A stretch of 64,000 nucleotides of DNA from Vibrio casei (GCF_002218025.2 NZ_AP018680.1:1-64000), one strand, 5' to 3'. Positions 22,123 to 31,266 are shown, numbered from the stretch's first letter. The notes: a model not told the origin generated them from the letters alone. Translations and numbers: made by a program.

Positions 22123-22155
22123 CCGCCAGCGTGTGATCGCGTCTGGCGGTTTTTA
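22123..22155 (+). terminator. Orphan plus-strand terminator upstream of tusA
   Basis: CCGCCAG (22123-22129) and CTGGCGG (22143-22149) form a stem followed by TTTTTATC on the plus strand. No plus-strand gene precedes it: tusA and cyaY, on either side, are both on the minus strand. The minus-strand downstream sequence is not T-rich, so it is a poor cyaY terminator. It may end a small RNA starting near 22000. Confidence 0.6.
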
Positions 22156-22172
22156 TCTATGCTTGGTTAACG

Positions 22173-22487
22173 TTATGACCAATCAATACTCTCACCGGCA
22201 TGTTTTTCACATTCAGTTTTAACAAGGTCAAATAAAATCGCACCGGTTTTCGAGCATATCCAATCTCCATCGGTGTATTTAAAGTGATAGCCACCAGATT
22301 TAGAGGCTAACCAAATCTCATGCATAGGCTCTTGACGGTTAATAATGATTTGGCTGCGGTCTTCAAATTCGAGCATCATTACGTTGCCTGAAACATCAAA
22401 ATCAATATCTGCTCCTGATTCGTCAATGGCTTCTTCAATGATGGTCATTTGAATGTCGACCAATTGGTGAAATTCGGTATCGTTCAT
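22173..22487 (-). CDS. cyaY: Iron-sulfur cluster assembly protein CyaY (frataxin)
   Basis: Bacterial frataxin, 104 aa, which binds iron and tunes IscS activity. The acidic first helix (IIEEAIDESGADIDFDVSGNVM) and the beta-sheet signature IIINRQEPMHEIWLASKSGGYHFKY are characteristic. It is divergent from lptM-lysA, the conserved arrangement around lysA in gammaproteobacteria. An AGGAT ribosome binding site precedes the ATG at 22487. Confidence 0.96.
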   Translation of the reverse strand: MNDTEFHQLVDIQMTIIEEAIDESGADIDFDVSGNVMMLEFEDRSQIIINRQEPMHEIWLASKSGGYHFKYTDGDWICSKTGAILFDLVKTECEKHAGESIDWS

Positions 22488-22608
22488 ATTGGTTAATCCT
22501 ATTGCTTGGATACCCAGCTTAGTTGAAATGGGTATGGTGTTTGGCTATTGCTTTTCTTGTGTGTGGTGCGATTATAGGGGGCATTGAATTATTAATCACG
22601 ATATCAAA

Positions 22609-22830
22609 ATGAAAAAGTATATTTTAGCGCTGTTTATGCTGGCGTTAACAGCATTAGCCGGGTGCGGTCAAACCGGCCCGTTGTATTTACCTGAAGATGC
22701 GCCAAAGCCCGCTAATACTGAAGCGGTCACGATTAAAGGTTCGGATGGGAGTGTGACAACACAACCTCAAGAATCATTTGAAGTCAGCGCAGCTCAATCT
22801 ACATTGCCAGAGTCTGAGCAACAAGCATAA
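22609..22830 (+). CDS. lptM: LPS translocon maturation chaperone LptM (YifL)
   Basis: Small outer-membrane lipoprotein (73 aa) that helps LptD oxidation and maturation. A lipoprotein signal peptide with lipobox LTALAGC places the modified Cys at 19. The family signature GCGQTGPLYLPEDAP follows directly, then a low-complexity tail. It is immediately upstream of lysA, as in E. coli. Confidence 0.93.
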   Translation: MKKYILALFMLALTALAGCGQTGPLYLPEDAPKPANTEAVTIKGSDGSVTTQPQESFEVSAAQSTLPESEQQA

Positions 22831-22844
22831 TAAGGACGAGAACA

Positions 22845-24098
22845 TTGGATTTTTTTAATTATCAGGATGATGGTCAGCTTTGGGCTGAAGACGTCTCTCT
22901 TACACAATTAGCACAACAGTATGGTACACCTCTTTATGTGTATTCTCGTGCCACTTTTGAGCGTCATTGGAAAGCGTTTGATTCTTCAGTGGGAGATCAT
23001 CCTCATTTGGTCTGTTATGCGGTAAAAGCGAATTCAAATATTGGTGTATTGAACGTATTAGCGCGCTTGGGTTCTGGATTTGATATCGTATCTGGTGGTG
23101 AGCTAGAGCGCGTGATTGCCGCTGGTGGTGATCCGAAAAAAATTGTTTTTTCTGGGGTCGGAAAAACCTCTTCAGAGATGAAGCGGGCATTGGAGCTGGG
23201 TATCAAATGTTTCAATGTTGAATCCGAACCTGAGCTTGAGCGTTTAAATAAAGTGGCGGGTGATTTAGGTGTTAAAGCACCTATTTCATTGCGAATTAAC
23301 CCGGATGTTGATGCGCATACTCATCCTTATATCTCAACGGGATTACGAGATAATAAATTTGGTATTGCGTTTGATCACGCGCCAGAAGTCTATAAATTTG
23401 CCAACAGTTTGGAACATTTAGATATTCAGGGTATTGATTGTCATATTGGTTCCCAGTTAACGGATCTAACGCCTTTCATTGATGCCACCGATCGCCTATT
23501 GGCCTTGATTGATGCGTTAACTGAGCAAGGTATTAATATCCGCCACTTAGATGTTGGTGGTGGCTTGGGGGTGGTGTATCGCGATGAATTGCCTCCTCAA
23601 CCATCTGAATATGCTAAAGCGTTGCTGTCGCGCTTAGATAATCGTAGTCATCTTGAGTTAGTGTTTGAACCTGGTCGTGCTATTGCCGCGAATGCGGGTA
23701 TTTTATTGACGAAAGTGGAACTCCTTAAACCGACTGAGCATAAGAACTTTGCCATAATTGATGCGGCGATGAATGATTTAATTCGTCCTTCTTTGTATCA
23801 AGCTTGGATGGATATTGTTCCCGTTGTCCCTCGCCAAGGTGACGTGACAACTTACGATTTAGTGGGCCCTATTTGTGAAACTGGTGACTTTTTAGGCAAG
23901 GATCGTGAACTTGTGTTGGAAGAAGGTGATTTATTGGCGGTTCGCTCCGCTGGAGCTTATGGGTTTGTGATGTCTTCAAACTACAATACTCGCGCTCGTG
24001 CTGCTGAAGTGATTGTTGATGGTGATCAAGCACATTTGGTGCGTAAACGTGAAGAATTAACATCTTTGTGGGAACTCGAAAGTATCCTGCCGCAATAA
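22845..24098 (+). CDS. lysA: Diaminopimelate decarboxylase
   Basis: PLP enzyme for the last step of lysine synthesis (meso-DAP to lysine), 417 aa. The PLP-lysine motif is CYAVKANSN. HIGSQ, DVGGGLGV, EPGRAIAANAG and CETGDFLGKDR are the standard alanine-racemase-fold motifs. The start is a TTG at 22845 with AAGGACGAG upstream; family proteins begin just before FNYQDDGQLWAE, and no ATG or GTG is suitably placed. It is clustered with dapF, which makes its substrate. Confidence 0.96.
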   Translation: MDFFNYQDDGQLWAEDVSLTQLAQQYGTPLYVYSRATFERHWKAFDSSVGDHPHLVCYAVKANSNIGVLNVLARLGSGFDIVSGGELERVIAAGGDPKKIVFSGVGKTSSEMKRALELGIKCFNVESEPELERLNKVAGDLGVKAPISLRINPDVDAHTHPYISTGLRDNKFGIAFDHAPEVYKFANSLEHLDIQGIDCHIGSQLTDLTPFIDATDRLLALIDALTEQGINIRHLDVGGGLGVVYRDELPPQPSEYAKALLSRLDNRSHLELVFEPGRAIAANAGILLTKVELLKPTEHKNFAIIDAAMNDLIRPSLYQAWMDIVPVVPRQGDVTTYDLVGPICETGDFLGKDRELVLEEGDLLAVRSAGAYGFVMSSNYNTRARAAEVIVDGDQAHLVRKREELTSLWELESILPQ

Positions 24099-24158
24099 AT
24101 CTAGCAATTTACGCCCTAGGTTTTGACTGGGGTGTTTTATTTGAATAAATGAGGCGAT

Positions 24159-24989
24159 ATGCATTTCCATTTTTCTAAAATGCACGGTTTGGGTAACGAC
24201 TTTATGGTGGTCGATTGCATTACTCAAAACATCTTCTTTTCACCGGAATTGATCCGTCGCTTAGCCGATCGTCATACGGGCGTGGGCTTTGATCAATTAT
24301 TGGTTGTAGAAGCGCCCTATGATCCAGAAACGGACTTTCATTACCGTATTTTTAATGCCGATGGCAGTGAAGTGGAACAATGTGGTAACGGCGCGCGCTG
24401 TTTTGCTCGTTTTGTCCGTATGAAGGGTTTAACCAATAAATACAGTATTAATGTCAGTACCAAAAAAGGTCGCATGGTTTTAAAAGTGGAAAGCTTAGAT
24501 ACTGTGACCGTCAACATGGGACAGCCGATCTTTGAGCCAAGTAAAATTCCATTTAAAGCTAAGCAAGCTGAAAAAACCTATATTCTTCGAGCGGGTGAAC
24601 ATACTTTATTTTGCGGTGCGGTCAGTATGGGGAATCCTCATGTTGTGACCATTGTAGATAATGTGGACACTTTTGATGTTGATACTGTTGGCCCATTACT
24701 TGAATCACATGAACGTTTTCCAGAGCGTGTTAATGCGGGTTTCATGCAGGTTATTGATCGTAATAACGTGAAACTACGAGTATACGAACGTGGCGCAGGA
24801 GAGACTCAAGCGTGCGGAAGTGGCGCTTGTGGCGCGGTTGCTGTCGGTATTGACCAAGGCTTATTGGATTCTGATGTAACTGTGCAATTGCCAGGAGGTA
24901 TCTTGAAGATTTACTGGCAAGGCGAAGGAAAACCATTATATATGACAGGGCCTGTTGCTCATGTTTATGATGGACAAATTACGTGTTAA
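24159..24989 (+). CDS. dapF: Diaminopimelate epimerase
   Basis: Converts LL-DAP to meso-DAP for lysine and peptidoglycan, 276 aa. The two catalytic cysteines lie in [15 protein letters not shown] and [16 protein letters not shown]. The N terminus [15 protein letters not shown] is the family hallmark. GAGGCG precedes the ATG. It follows lysA and precedes the DUF484 gene and xerC, the same order as in E. coli. Confidence 0.97.
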   Translation: MHFHFSKMHGLGNDFMVVDCITQNIFFSPELIRRLADRHTGVGFDQLLVVEAPYDPETDFHYRIFNADGSEVEQCGNGARCFARFVRMKGLTNKYSINVSTKKGRMVLKVESLDTVTVNMGQPIFEPSKIPFKAKQAEKTYILRAGEHTLFCGAVSMGNPHVVTIVDNVDTFDVDTVGPLLESHERFPERVNAGFMQVIDRNNVKLRVYERGAGETQACGSGACGAVAVGIDQGLLDSDVTVQLPGGILKIYWQGEGKPLYMTGPVAHVYDGQITC

Positions 24990-25057
24990 TGCTACCAAGG
25001 TGTAATAGAGCCAAGGTGCAGAAATTATAATAGATAAAATGACAAATTGAGTGAGTA

Positions 25058-25777
25058 ATGCAGCCGGATCATTTAACCGCCGAAACCGTGGCCGAGTATT
25101 TAAAAGATAATCGTGATTTTTTCCAGGAACGTCCTGAACTGGTAGAGCGTTTGTCTTTTTCGCACCAACAACAAGGTGCGGTATCCTTGGTTGAAATACA
25201 AATGCGCCGTCAGCGTCAGCGCATTGAAGAACTGGAAGAGGACATTACGCAACTCATGTCGTTAGCGGCAAAAAATGACCGTACTTTTCATCAATTGATG
25301 GACATGCAGCAGCAACTGCTTGCTTGTGATTCATTGTTCCAACTCAATGAACTGATGACAGAACATACTCAAAAAATGGGGTTGAAAGCACATTTATTGT
25401 TGCTGAATCAGGTTGATAACTCGTGGCACTTATCTTCAGAAACCTACAAGCGTTTTTTAACTAATCACCTGAATGGCAAAGATGCTTACCTTGGTCGGTT
25501 GAATCGTCATGATCGTCATGCTCTTTTTGGCGGCGATCGCTTTGCCAAAGATGAGCTTGCAGAATTAGGGTCTTATGTGGTTTTGCCGCTGCATCACCAA
25601 TCTTCTTCATTGGGTTTATTAGCCTTTTCCAGCCAAGAAGGTGGGCACTTTCAACCTGAGATGGATACTTTATTCTTACGTCATTTATCGTCATTGGTGG
25701 CTTTTTTGGTCGCGAATTTTGATCAAGAAATGATTAATCAACCAGTAAAAACCTTAAACTGTGCCAATGAATCCTAA
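25058..25777 (+). CDS. DUF484 family protein
   Basis: YigA-type protein of 239 aa found between dapF and xerC in many gammaproteobacteria. The N-terminal region [22 protein letters not shown] is typical. A coiled-coil stretch (about 48-85, [20 protein letters not shown]) leads into a GAF-like domain. No catalytic motif is visible and the function is unknown. Its end overlaps the xerC start by 11 nt. Confidence 0.92.
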   Translation: MQPDHLTAETVAEYLKDNRDFFQERPELVERLSFSHQQQGAVSLVEIQMRRQRQRIEELEEDITQLMSLAAKNDRTFHQLMDMQQQLLACDSLFQLNELMTEHTQKMGLKAHLLLLNQVDNSWHLSSETYKRFLTNHLNGKDAYLGRLNRHDRHALFGGDRFAKDELAELGSYVVLPLHHQSSSLGLLAFSSQEGGHFQPEMDTLFLRHLSSLVAFLVANFDQEMINQPVKTLNCANES

Positions 25778-26699
25778 TGTGAATGTACCGGATGCCTTGG
25801 CGGGGCCATTACAGCGTTTTTATGATTATTTGAATCATGAAAAAGGGTTAAGCGCTCACACACAGTCAAACTATCAACGCCAACTTTCCATCATGACTCA
25901 GCAGCTCATTGTGCTTGGTATTAAAGACTGGCAACAAGTGGATGCTGGTTGGGTGAGACAACTCGCGAGTAAAGGCATGCGCGAAGGCTTAAAAGCCAGC
26001 AGCATTGCAACACGTTTATCCTCATTGCGCAGTTTCTTTGATTATTTAATCTCAATCGATATCTTAGAAGCCAACCCTGCCAAAGGGGTATCAGCGCCTA
26101 AGAAAAAACGGCCATTACCAAAAAATTTAGATATTGATGACGTCGGTCAGTTACTTGATGTGAATGACAACGATCCGCTCTCTATTCGCGATCGCTCTAT
26201 GATGGAATTAATGTATGGAGCTGGATTACGTTTAGCTGAATTGGTTGGGATTGATATAAATCACGTGCAGTTTAGCCAAGGTGAAATTCGTGTTATCGGT
26301 AAAGGTAATAAAGAGCGTAAAGCACCTTTTTCAGGCCAGGCGAAAGAGTGGTTGGTTTGCTGGTTGAAAGTACGCCCTAGCCTCGCCAGTGAAGGTGAAC
26401 CAGCGTTATTTGTGTCCAAACGTGGTACCCGTATTTCTCACCGCAACGTGCAAAAACGCATGGAAGAATGGGGGATTAAACAGGGGGTTTCTAGCCACAT
26501 TAGCCCGCATAAATTACGCCATTCATTTGCCACCCACATGCTGGAATCGAGCGGTAATTTAAGAGCTGTGCAAGAATTACTCGGGCATGAAAATATCTCG
26601 ACCACTCAAATTTACACCAATTTGGACTTTCAACATTTGGCGGACGTGTACGATAGTGCTCACCCAAGAGCTCGAAAAAAGAAAAAATCCGACGATTAA
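25767..26699 (+). CDS. xerC: Tyrosine recombinase XerC
   Basis: Site-specific recombinase acting with XerD at dif to resolve chromosome dimers, 310 aa. The N-terminal SAM-like domain contains [18 protein letters not shown]. The catalytic residues sit in [13 protein letters not shown] (Arg), [14 protein letters not shown] (His, Arg), [15 protein letters not shown] (His and nucleophilic Tyr). I chose the ATG at 25767; a GTG two codons earlier is also possible. It overlaps the DUF484 gene, so the two are translationally coupled. Confidence 0.96.
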   Translation: MNPNVNVPDALAGPLQRFYDYLNHEKGLSAHTQSNYQRQLSIMTQQLIVLGIKDWQQVDAGWVRQLASKGMREGLKASSIATRLSSLRSFFDYLISIDILEANPAKGVSAPKKKRPLPKNLDIDDVGQLLDVNDNDPLSIRDRSMMELMYGAGLRLAELVGIDINHVQFSQGEIRVIGKGNKERKAPFSGQAKEWLVCWLKVRPSLASEGEPALFVSKRGTRISHRNVQKRMEEWGIKQGVSSHISPHKLRHSFATHMLESSGNLRAVQELLGHENISTTQIYTNLDFQHLADVYDSAHPRARKKKKSDD

Positions 26700-26721
26700 A
26701 TTCCATCAATAAGGAGTGGTT

Positions 26722-27462
26722 ATGTCTGTGCGTTTCTATCGCAATATCCCCACCATTAAAGCAATGACCTTCGATCTTGATGATACCTTATACGATAACC
26801 ATCCAGTGATTATGGGACTAGAGCAAAAAATGGCAGATTGGATGCATGTCCATCATCCGGTCAGTCAACAGATGGATAATACCCAATGGCGCTCGTTAAA
26901 ATTTGATCTCGCCAAGCAAACTCCTTTTCTACAAAGTGATGTGTCTGAATGGCGCTTTCAGCAAATTCGTCAGGGATTAATGCATTTGGGTTACGATGAT
27001 CCCAAAGCGTCTCAAGCTGCTAAATCTGCTATGGATCAAGTGCTGATTTGGCGTCACCAGATTGAAGTACCGGATCTTACTCATCAAGTGATGGCCAAAC
27101 TGAAACAGCAGATGCCGTTGATCGCGATTACCAACGGCAACGTCAATCCCGATAAAATTGGCCTTGGTGAGTATTTTGATTTGGTGCTCAACGCCGGCCC
27201 AGATGGTTGGGCAAAACCACATAGTCAAATGTTCGAAACCGCTCTAGCGCACCTTGGTTTACTTGCTGAAAATGTCTTACATGTGGGTGATAACCTGATT
27301 TCCGATGTGGCAGGGGCGAAATACGTCGGTATGCAAGCTTGTTGGATTAATGATTATCAAAAATCGCTCAAACATGAAGATTATGGACGAGTGCTGCCGG
27401 ATGTGGAGATTACTTCGATTGAGGATTTGTTGTGTTTTTTAGGTGATGAGCTGAATACCTAA
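26722..27462 (+). CDS. yigB: HAD-IA family hydrolase (YigB-like)
   Basis: HAD-superfamily phosphatase, 246 aa. Motif I is FDLDDTLYDN, motif II ITNGN, the conserved lysine is in GWAKPHSQMF and motif III GDNLISDVAGAKYVGM. In E. coli the gene after xerC is yigB, a 5-amino-6-(5-phosphoribitylamino)uracil phosphatase active in riboflavin synthesis; the position suggests orthology. I chose the ATG at 26722, which follows AAGGAG by 5 nt. Confidence 0.9.
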   Translation: MSVRFYRNIPTIKAMTFDLDDTLYDNHPVIMGLEQKMADWMHVHHPVSQQMDNTQWRSLKFDLAKQTPFLQSDVSEWRFQQIRQGLMHLGYDDPKASQAAKSAMDQVLIWRHQIEVPDLTHQVMAKLKQQMPLIAITNGNVNPDKIGLGEYFDLVLNAGPDGWAKPHSQMFETALAHLGLLAENVLHVGDNLISDVAGAKYVGMQACWINDYQKSLKHEDYGRVLPDVEITSIEDLLCFLGDELNT

Positions 27463-27489
27463 GTTATCTTGTGAAGGAGTTTAATTAAT

Positions 27490-27795
27490 ATGATTACTTG
27501 TTACGTTCATTATGTCATTGACCCTAAAAAGGTTAATGAGTTTGAAGAGTACGCCAAGATGTGGATTCCTTTAGTTGAGAAATTTGGCGGACAACATAAT
27601 GGCTATTTCTTGCCCTCGGAAGGTGCGAATAATATCGCTCTAGCTTTATTTACTTTTCCGAGTTTATCGGCTTATGAAGATTACCGTATAAAATCATTAC
27701 AAGATGCACAATGCATTCAAGCGGTTAAGTTTGCCGAGCAAGTCGATTGTATTATTAGTTATGAGCGTAGTTTTTTTAGGCCTGTATTTAAGTAA
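27490..27795 (+). CDS. NIPSNAP family protein
   Basis: A 101-residue single-domain protein of ferredoxin-like (dimeric alpha/beta barrel) fold. It opens MITCYVHYVIDPKKVNEFEEYAKMW, written here as a typical NIPSNAP opening with WIPLVEKFGGQHNGYFLPSEG next. GAAGGAG lies upstream of the ATG. The biochemical function of bacterial NIPSNAP proteins is not established. It is downstream of yigB and may be the last gene of that unit. Confidence 0.82.
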   Translation: MITCYVHYVIDPKKVNEFEEYAKMWIPLVEKFGGQHNGYFLPSEGANNIALALFTFPSLSAYEDYRIKSLQDAQCIQAVKFAEQVDCIISYERSFFRPVFK

Positions 27796-27809
27796 GTTGG
27801 TTTATATTT

Positions 27810-27920
27810 CATTGTCATCCTTGAAGTGACCAAGGCACTATTAGAAATTCCGCTTTTCTGTACTGTTTAGATGGTGGTTGGTAGATTCCTGCTCTCGCCT
27901 AGACTCGGAAGGAATGACGT
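27810..27920. repeat. Possible degenerate REP-like palindromic element
   Basis: GTCATCC at 27814-27820 and GGAATGAC at 27911-27918 are near-inverted ends. Inside, ATTCCT and AGGAAT flank CTCTCGCCTAGACTCGG. This resembles the short intergenic GTCATTCC...AATCTAC repeats of many gammaproteobacteria, but it is degraded and only one copy is in the window. Confidence 0.35.
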
Positions 27921-27967
27921 TGCGTTTGTGATGAGTGGCTGAAGTAAAGCTATGATAAGCCTGGCGT

Positions 27968-28591
27968 TTAGTCACGAGCAGTGAGAACTCGATGCTGCCT
28001 ATCCGCCTCATACACCTTTAAAAATAATTCAAAATACTGTTGTAGTGATGAAAAGTCATTTTGTGGTTCTAGTTGCTGCAACAGCGATATTCCAACCTCA
28101 CAAGTACATAGATTTCCTACTTCTTGATTACGTCGTAGGCGGTAGTTCGATGTTTGTTCACTCGACAATACTACTTTTGGCAAGGTTTGTAGCCACGGGT
28201 TTTTATTGAGCATTTTCTTGGCTTCTTGCCAGGTGCCATCCAAGATAATAAATAATGGCGAGCTTTGGCTCTCATTGGTATTTATCGAAGCCTGTAACAC
28301 GCTCACTTCAATTGCCTCTTCACTTGGAAACAATAAATAACTTGGTTGTTCGGCAATTTGCTTTACTAGTTCAACGGGTGGGTTAACGCGATCCCAAATA
28401 TGCACTTGGCAATTAGGTAAGCTATGGGTGAGAAGTTTTCCGGTGTTGGTGACGCGTCGGGTTTCATTTGGATGCGTCAGTAGAGCAATCTGTGTAGTGC
28501 TATCAAGCATAGGACGGTGAGCACAAATACATTGATAATTTAGGCCGCAACTTGGGCAAGCTGCGGTCTGAGTTGATTGTGATGTTGGCAT
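27968..28591 (-). CDS. DTW-domain tRNA-uridine aminocarboxypropyltransferase
   Basis: DTW-domain protein of 207 aa, related to E. coli TapT (YfiP), which makes acp3U in tRNA using SAM. The name-giving motif appears as LDGTWQEAKKMLNKN. An N-terminal Cys cluster (CPSCGLNYQCICAHRP) probably binds zinc, and SNYRLRRNQEVGNLCTCEV contains the conserved basic/SAM-contact residues. Exact orthology (TapT versus another DTW paralogue) cannot be decided from this window. Confidence 0.88.
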   Translation of the reverse strand: MPTSQSTQTAACPSCGLNYQCICAHRPMLDSTTQIALLTHPNETRRVTNTGKLLTHSLPNCQVHIWDRVNPPVELVKQIAEQPSYLLFPSEEAIEVSVLQASINTNESQSSPLFIILDGTWQEAKKMLNKNPWLQTLPKVVLSSEQTSNYRLRRNQEVGNLCTCEVGISLLQQLEPQNDFSSLQQYFELFLKVYEADRQHRVLTARD

Positions 28592-28625
28592 ATTGGCTCT
28601 GCTAATAGGTAAACACCGGAGCAGT

Positions 28626-29666
28626 TTACATTTTTATTCCTTGCTGCGCTGCACTGATGTTATCGGAGAATAGGGTTACATTGCCCTTTTTATCACTGAC
28701 TGGTGCCGTGGATGCATTGACTGGGTAGCTTACCCCCGTATATTCCATAATATGTTCTTCGGCTTTGGCCCCACCGCCACTCACTGGAATGATTAAATCA
28801 CGCCAACCAAAGTGATGATAATTGCTAACTTGAATAGGTGTGCGTACTTGCGTGATTCGACTGTTAAAGCGCCATTCATTATTATGGTTTTCAAACATTA
28901 AGATGGTGCAACCGCCGGAGCCACACCAGTCAGTTAAGATAAATAATTCAGGTTGTTGGTCGTTGTTAATATCGTAAGTGAGCCAGCGATAATGGTTGTT
29001 TTCTGGCTCGGTACGGTGGTCTTTAAAGTACCTGCGCAAGGTAGCATCGACTTTGGCATCGTATTGATTGCTGCCTTTAATGCTCGTAACTGTCAGTGCA
29101 TCAACCGGGCCTTGGGTGCTTTTTTGTCCTGCTTCGACCATAGTCGTTTCGACTTTCATTTTTTGTAGCGTTAAGCCATCAGTACCTAAGTTATATTCGC
29201 CACCATTGATGATTTCTTTTTGGGCTTTAAGTTGAAAACCATCAACGGTAAACACACGCAGCGCTTTCATTTGAGTATTTTCATGTTGAGTCATTAACAC
29301 ATGCACTAGCTGATCTTGTTGTTGCCAATAACCCGTTTCAACTAGGCTTTTATCACCATTTTGATAATCATAATGGGTAGTCGCGGTGTGGTCGGCATTC
29401 AGCACTAATCTGGTCGTTAAACCGGCAGTTGGTTGGCTTTGATAAGTTCCCACGAATTGCTCGGCTACCTTGTCTTTGGCTTGTTGCTGACTCGCTAATA
29501 TGAAATCTTGCTCTGAAATATCGTTGTGTGCAGAAGACTGAGCTTCGCTGCTGGCCATTTCAATCGGCTCACTTTGTGCCAGTAGTTGCGGTTCATCCGG
29601 TTGACTGGAACATGCACTTAGTAACAATAGTGCAGAAAAACTCAATGGGATTGTATAAGCCTTCAT
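28626..29666 (-). CDS. Putative lipoprotein with NlpE-like domain
   Basis: A 346-residue protein with a lipoprotein signal: lipobox LLSAC puts the lipid-modified Cys at 19. Residues about 70-175 read like the NlpE/META-type beta barrel (VGTYQSQPTAGLTTRLVLNA ... GYWQQQDQLVHVLM). The C-terminal third has DINNDQQPELFILTDWCGSG, reminiscent of an integrin/VCBS-like calcium motif, followed by DLIIPVSGGGA. Probably anchored in the envelope. Function unknown; NlpE-like surface or copper sensing is only a possibility. Confidence 0.75.
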   Translation of the reverse strand: MKAYTIPLSFSALLLLSACSSQPDEPQLLAQSEPIEMASSEAQSSAHNDISEQDFILASQQQAKDKVAEQFVGTYQSQPTAGLTTRLVLNADHTATTHYDYQNGDKSLVETGYWQQQDQLVHVLMTQHENTQMKALRVFTVDGFQLKAQKEIINGGEYNLGTDGLTLQKMKVETTMVEAGQKSTQGPVDALTVTSIKGSNQYDAKVDATLRRYFKDHRTEPENNHYRWLTYDINNDQQPELFILTDWCGSGGCTILMFENHNNEWRFNSRITQVRTPIQVSNYHHFGWRDLIIPVSGGGAKAEEHIMEYTGVSYPVNASTAPVSDKKGNVTLFSDNISAAQQGIKM

Positions 29667-29796
29667 GGTATTTTTATTCCTTAATTGTACGCAACCAAAT
29701 AATTTATTTAACGATGGTTATTTCTTTATATAACCAAGTAATTTCTGGGTAATTTCAGGTTATTTAGTAGACTGACAGCAAAACAGAAGGTTCATT

Positions 29797-30249
29797 ATGG
29801 CATATTGGTTATTTAAAACTGAACCCGACACTTTTTCGATTGATACTTTGCGAGTGCAAAATGTCGCGTGTTGGGAGGGAGTCCGCAATTATCAAGCCCG
29901 TAATATGTTGCGTGATGAAGTGAAAGTAGGTGATGAGGTTTTGATCTACCATTCTTCTTGCAAAAAAATCGGAGTGGCGGGCATCGCAAAAGTGGTCAAG
30001 GAAGCCTATCCCGATCATTTTCAATTTGATCCAGAAAGCCCTTATTTTGATATTAAGTCTGATCCGAGCAACCCACGATGGGTAATGGTGGATATTGAAT
30101 TTGTTCGTAAAACCAGCCGCATTATTAGTTTGGCGGAAATGAAAGCCATGCCTGAATTGGAAAATATGCCTTTGGTGAAAAGAGGAAATCGTTTATCGAT
30201 CATGCCCGTGACTGAATTTGAATGGCAGACGATTTTAGATAAAGAATAG
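29797..30249 (+). CDS. EVE domain-containing protein
   Basis: A 150-residue single EVE (PUA-like) domain. It opens YWLFKTEPDTFSIDTL and contains WEGVRNYQARNMLRDEVKVGDEVLIYHSS, here split as WEGVRNYQARN and VKVGDEVLIYHSS. EVE domains recognise modified bases in RNA or DNA; the aromatic cage residues of such readers (early Trp/Tyr, Asn-Tyr) are present. Stand-alone versions (thymocyte nuclear protein 1 type) are widespread. It ends at a terminator shared with the convergent HAD gene. Confidence 0.9.
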   Translation: MAYWLFKTEPDTFSIDTLRVQNVACWEGVRNYQARNMLRDEVKVGDEVLIYHSSCKKIGVAGIAKVVKEAYPDHFQFDPESPYFDIKSDPSNPRWVMVDIEFVRKTSRIISLAEMKAMPELENMPLVKRGNRLSIMPVTEFEWQTILDKE

Positions 30250-30270
30250 AGTTATACCCGATGGGTAGAT

Positions 30271-30302
30271 AAAAATGGCAGCTTAATTGAGCTGCCATTT
30301 TT
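30271..30302. terminator. Bidirectional terminator between EVE gene and yigL
   Basis: AAAAATGGCAGCT (30271-30283) pairs perfectly with 30290-30302 over a 6-nt loop. A and T tracts on both sides make it usable by both convergent genes. Confidence 0.9.
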
Positions 30303-30328
30303 GATTCAGTTACTTGTTGAACTAGGTA

Positions 30329-31165
30329 TTATAACAAGTGATCTTCTAGGTAGTGCGCCACGGCTTCGTCGATGCTGCTACCAATAATGTCATTGTTTGG
30401 TAGCGCTTTCATCACTTTGTCGTGAGCGGTGCCCATGATTAAGCCTTTATGCGCGGCTGCGAGCATTTCAACATCGTTCATGCCATCACCAAACGATATG
30501 CAATGTTCCAGTTCTTTACCTAACTTTTGGGCAACAGCTTGCAATGCTTCACCTTTTGAGACATTAGGTGCCATCATTTCTAAACACCAAGGCGTTGAGA
30601 AGGCAATGCTGATGCGGTCGCCAAACTGTTCTTTTAGCTGCTGTTCATAAGCGGCTAAATGATCATGATCGGTATGAGTAAAGAACAACTTAGCAATGTC
30701 TTCAGTTGGCGCGTTATCAGTATCGAATAATGAATAATTAAAGCCAGACTCTTGGTGATGCTTGCTGAGTTTTAGATCTTCTTTATCCGTCAGCCAATCA
30801 TTGCTGCGATAGATATGAATGCGGTGGTCTGGATCTTGTTTGATGATATCGACAATCGGCTGAATCACATCTTCAGGCAGGTTTTTGCTATAGAGTAATT
30901 CATTATCAGGCGAGTGAACCCGGGCACCATTTGAGGTGATCATGTAAGCGGGAATGCCAGCGCTAGCGCGAAAGCTTTCGACGTCAACGTGGTGGCGGCC
31001 TGTGGCAAAAATAAACGTCATCCCTTTTTGGTGCAATTTTTGTAGCGTTTGCTTGGTAAACTCACCAAGGGTGTGATCAGGTAAGAGCAAAGTGCCGTCA
31101 AGATCGGAGGCAACGATATGAAAATTATGGTTTAAAGATGATTCTAAAGAAATAGGGTTCGCCAT
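30329..31165 (-). CDS. yigL: Cof-type HAD phosphatase (YigL-like)
   Basis: HAD-IIB (Cof) hydrolase of 278 aa. Motif I is ASDLDGTLLLPDH, motif II TSNGARVH, and motif III with GDGMNDVEMLAAA. The neighbour upstream is pldB, as in E. coli pldB-yigL, which supports assignment to YigL, a pyridoxal-phosphate/sugar phosphatase. I chose the ATG at 31165, preceded by AGAGG at 5 nt; an upstream in-frame ATG lacks a ribosome binding site. Confidence 0.87.
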   Translation of the reverse strand: MANPISLESSLNHNFHIVASDLDGTLLLPDHTLGEFTKQTLQKLHQKGMTFIFATGRHHVDVESFRASAGIPAYMITSNGARVHSPDNELLYSKNLPEDVIQPIVDIIKQDPDHRIHIYRSNDWLTDKEDLKLSKHHQESGFNYSLFDTDNAPTEDIAKLFFTHTDHDHLAAYEQQLKEQFGDRISIAFSTPWCLEMMAPNVSKGEALQAVAQKLGKELEHCISFGDGMNDVEMLAAAHKGLIMGTAHDKVMKALPNNDIIGSSIDEAVAHYLEDHLL

Positions 31166-31226
31166 GTTGCCTCTTTTATTAATCTTAAAAATAAATGCCC
31201 GATTATTGTACGGTAAACTCAATGGG

Positions 31227-31266
31227 AAAAAGAGGGTAAAGCTTGCTGTTTCAAGTTTCCTCTTTT
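31227..31266 (-). terminator. Possible terminator after pldB
   Basis: AAAAGAGG (31228-31235) and CCTCTTTT (31259-31266) can pair over a long loop and are followed by T residues on the minus strand. The loop is long, so this is moderate evidence only. Confidence 0.4.
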
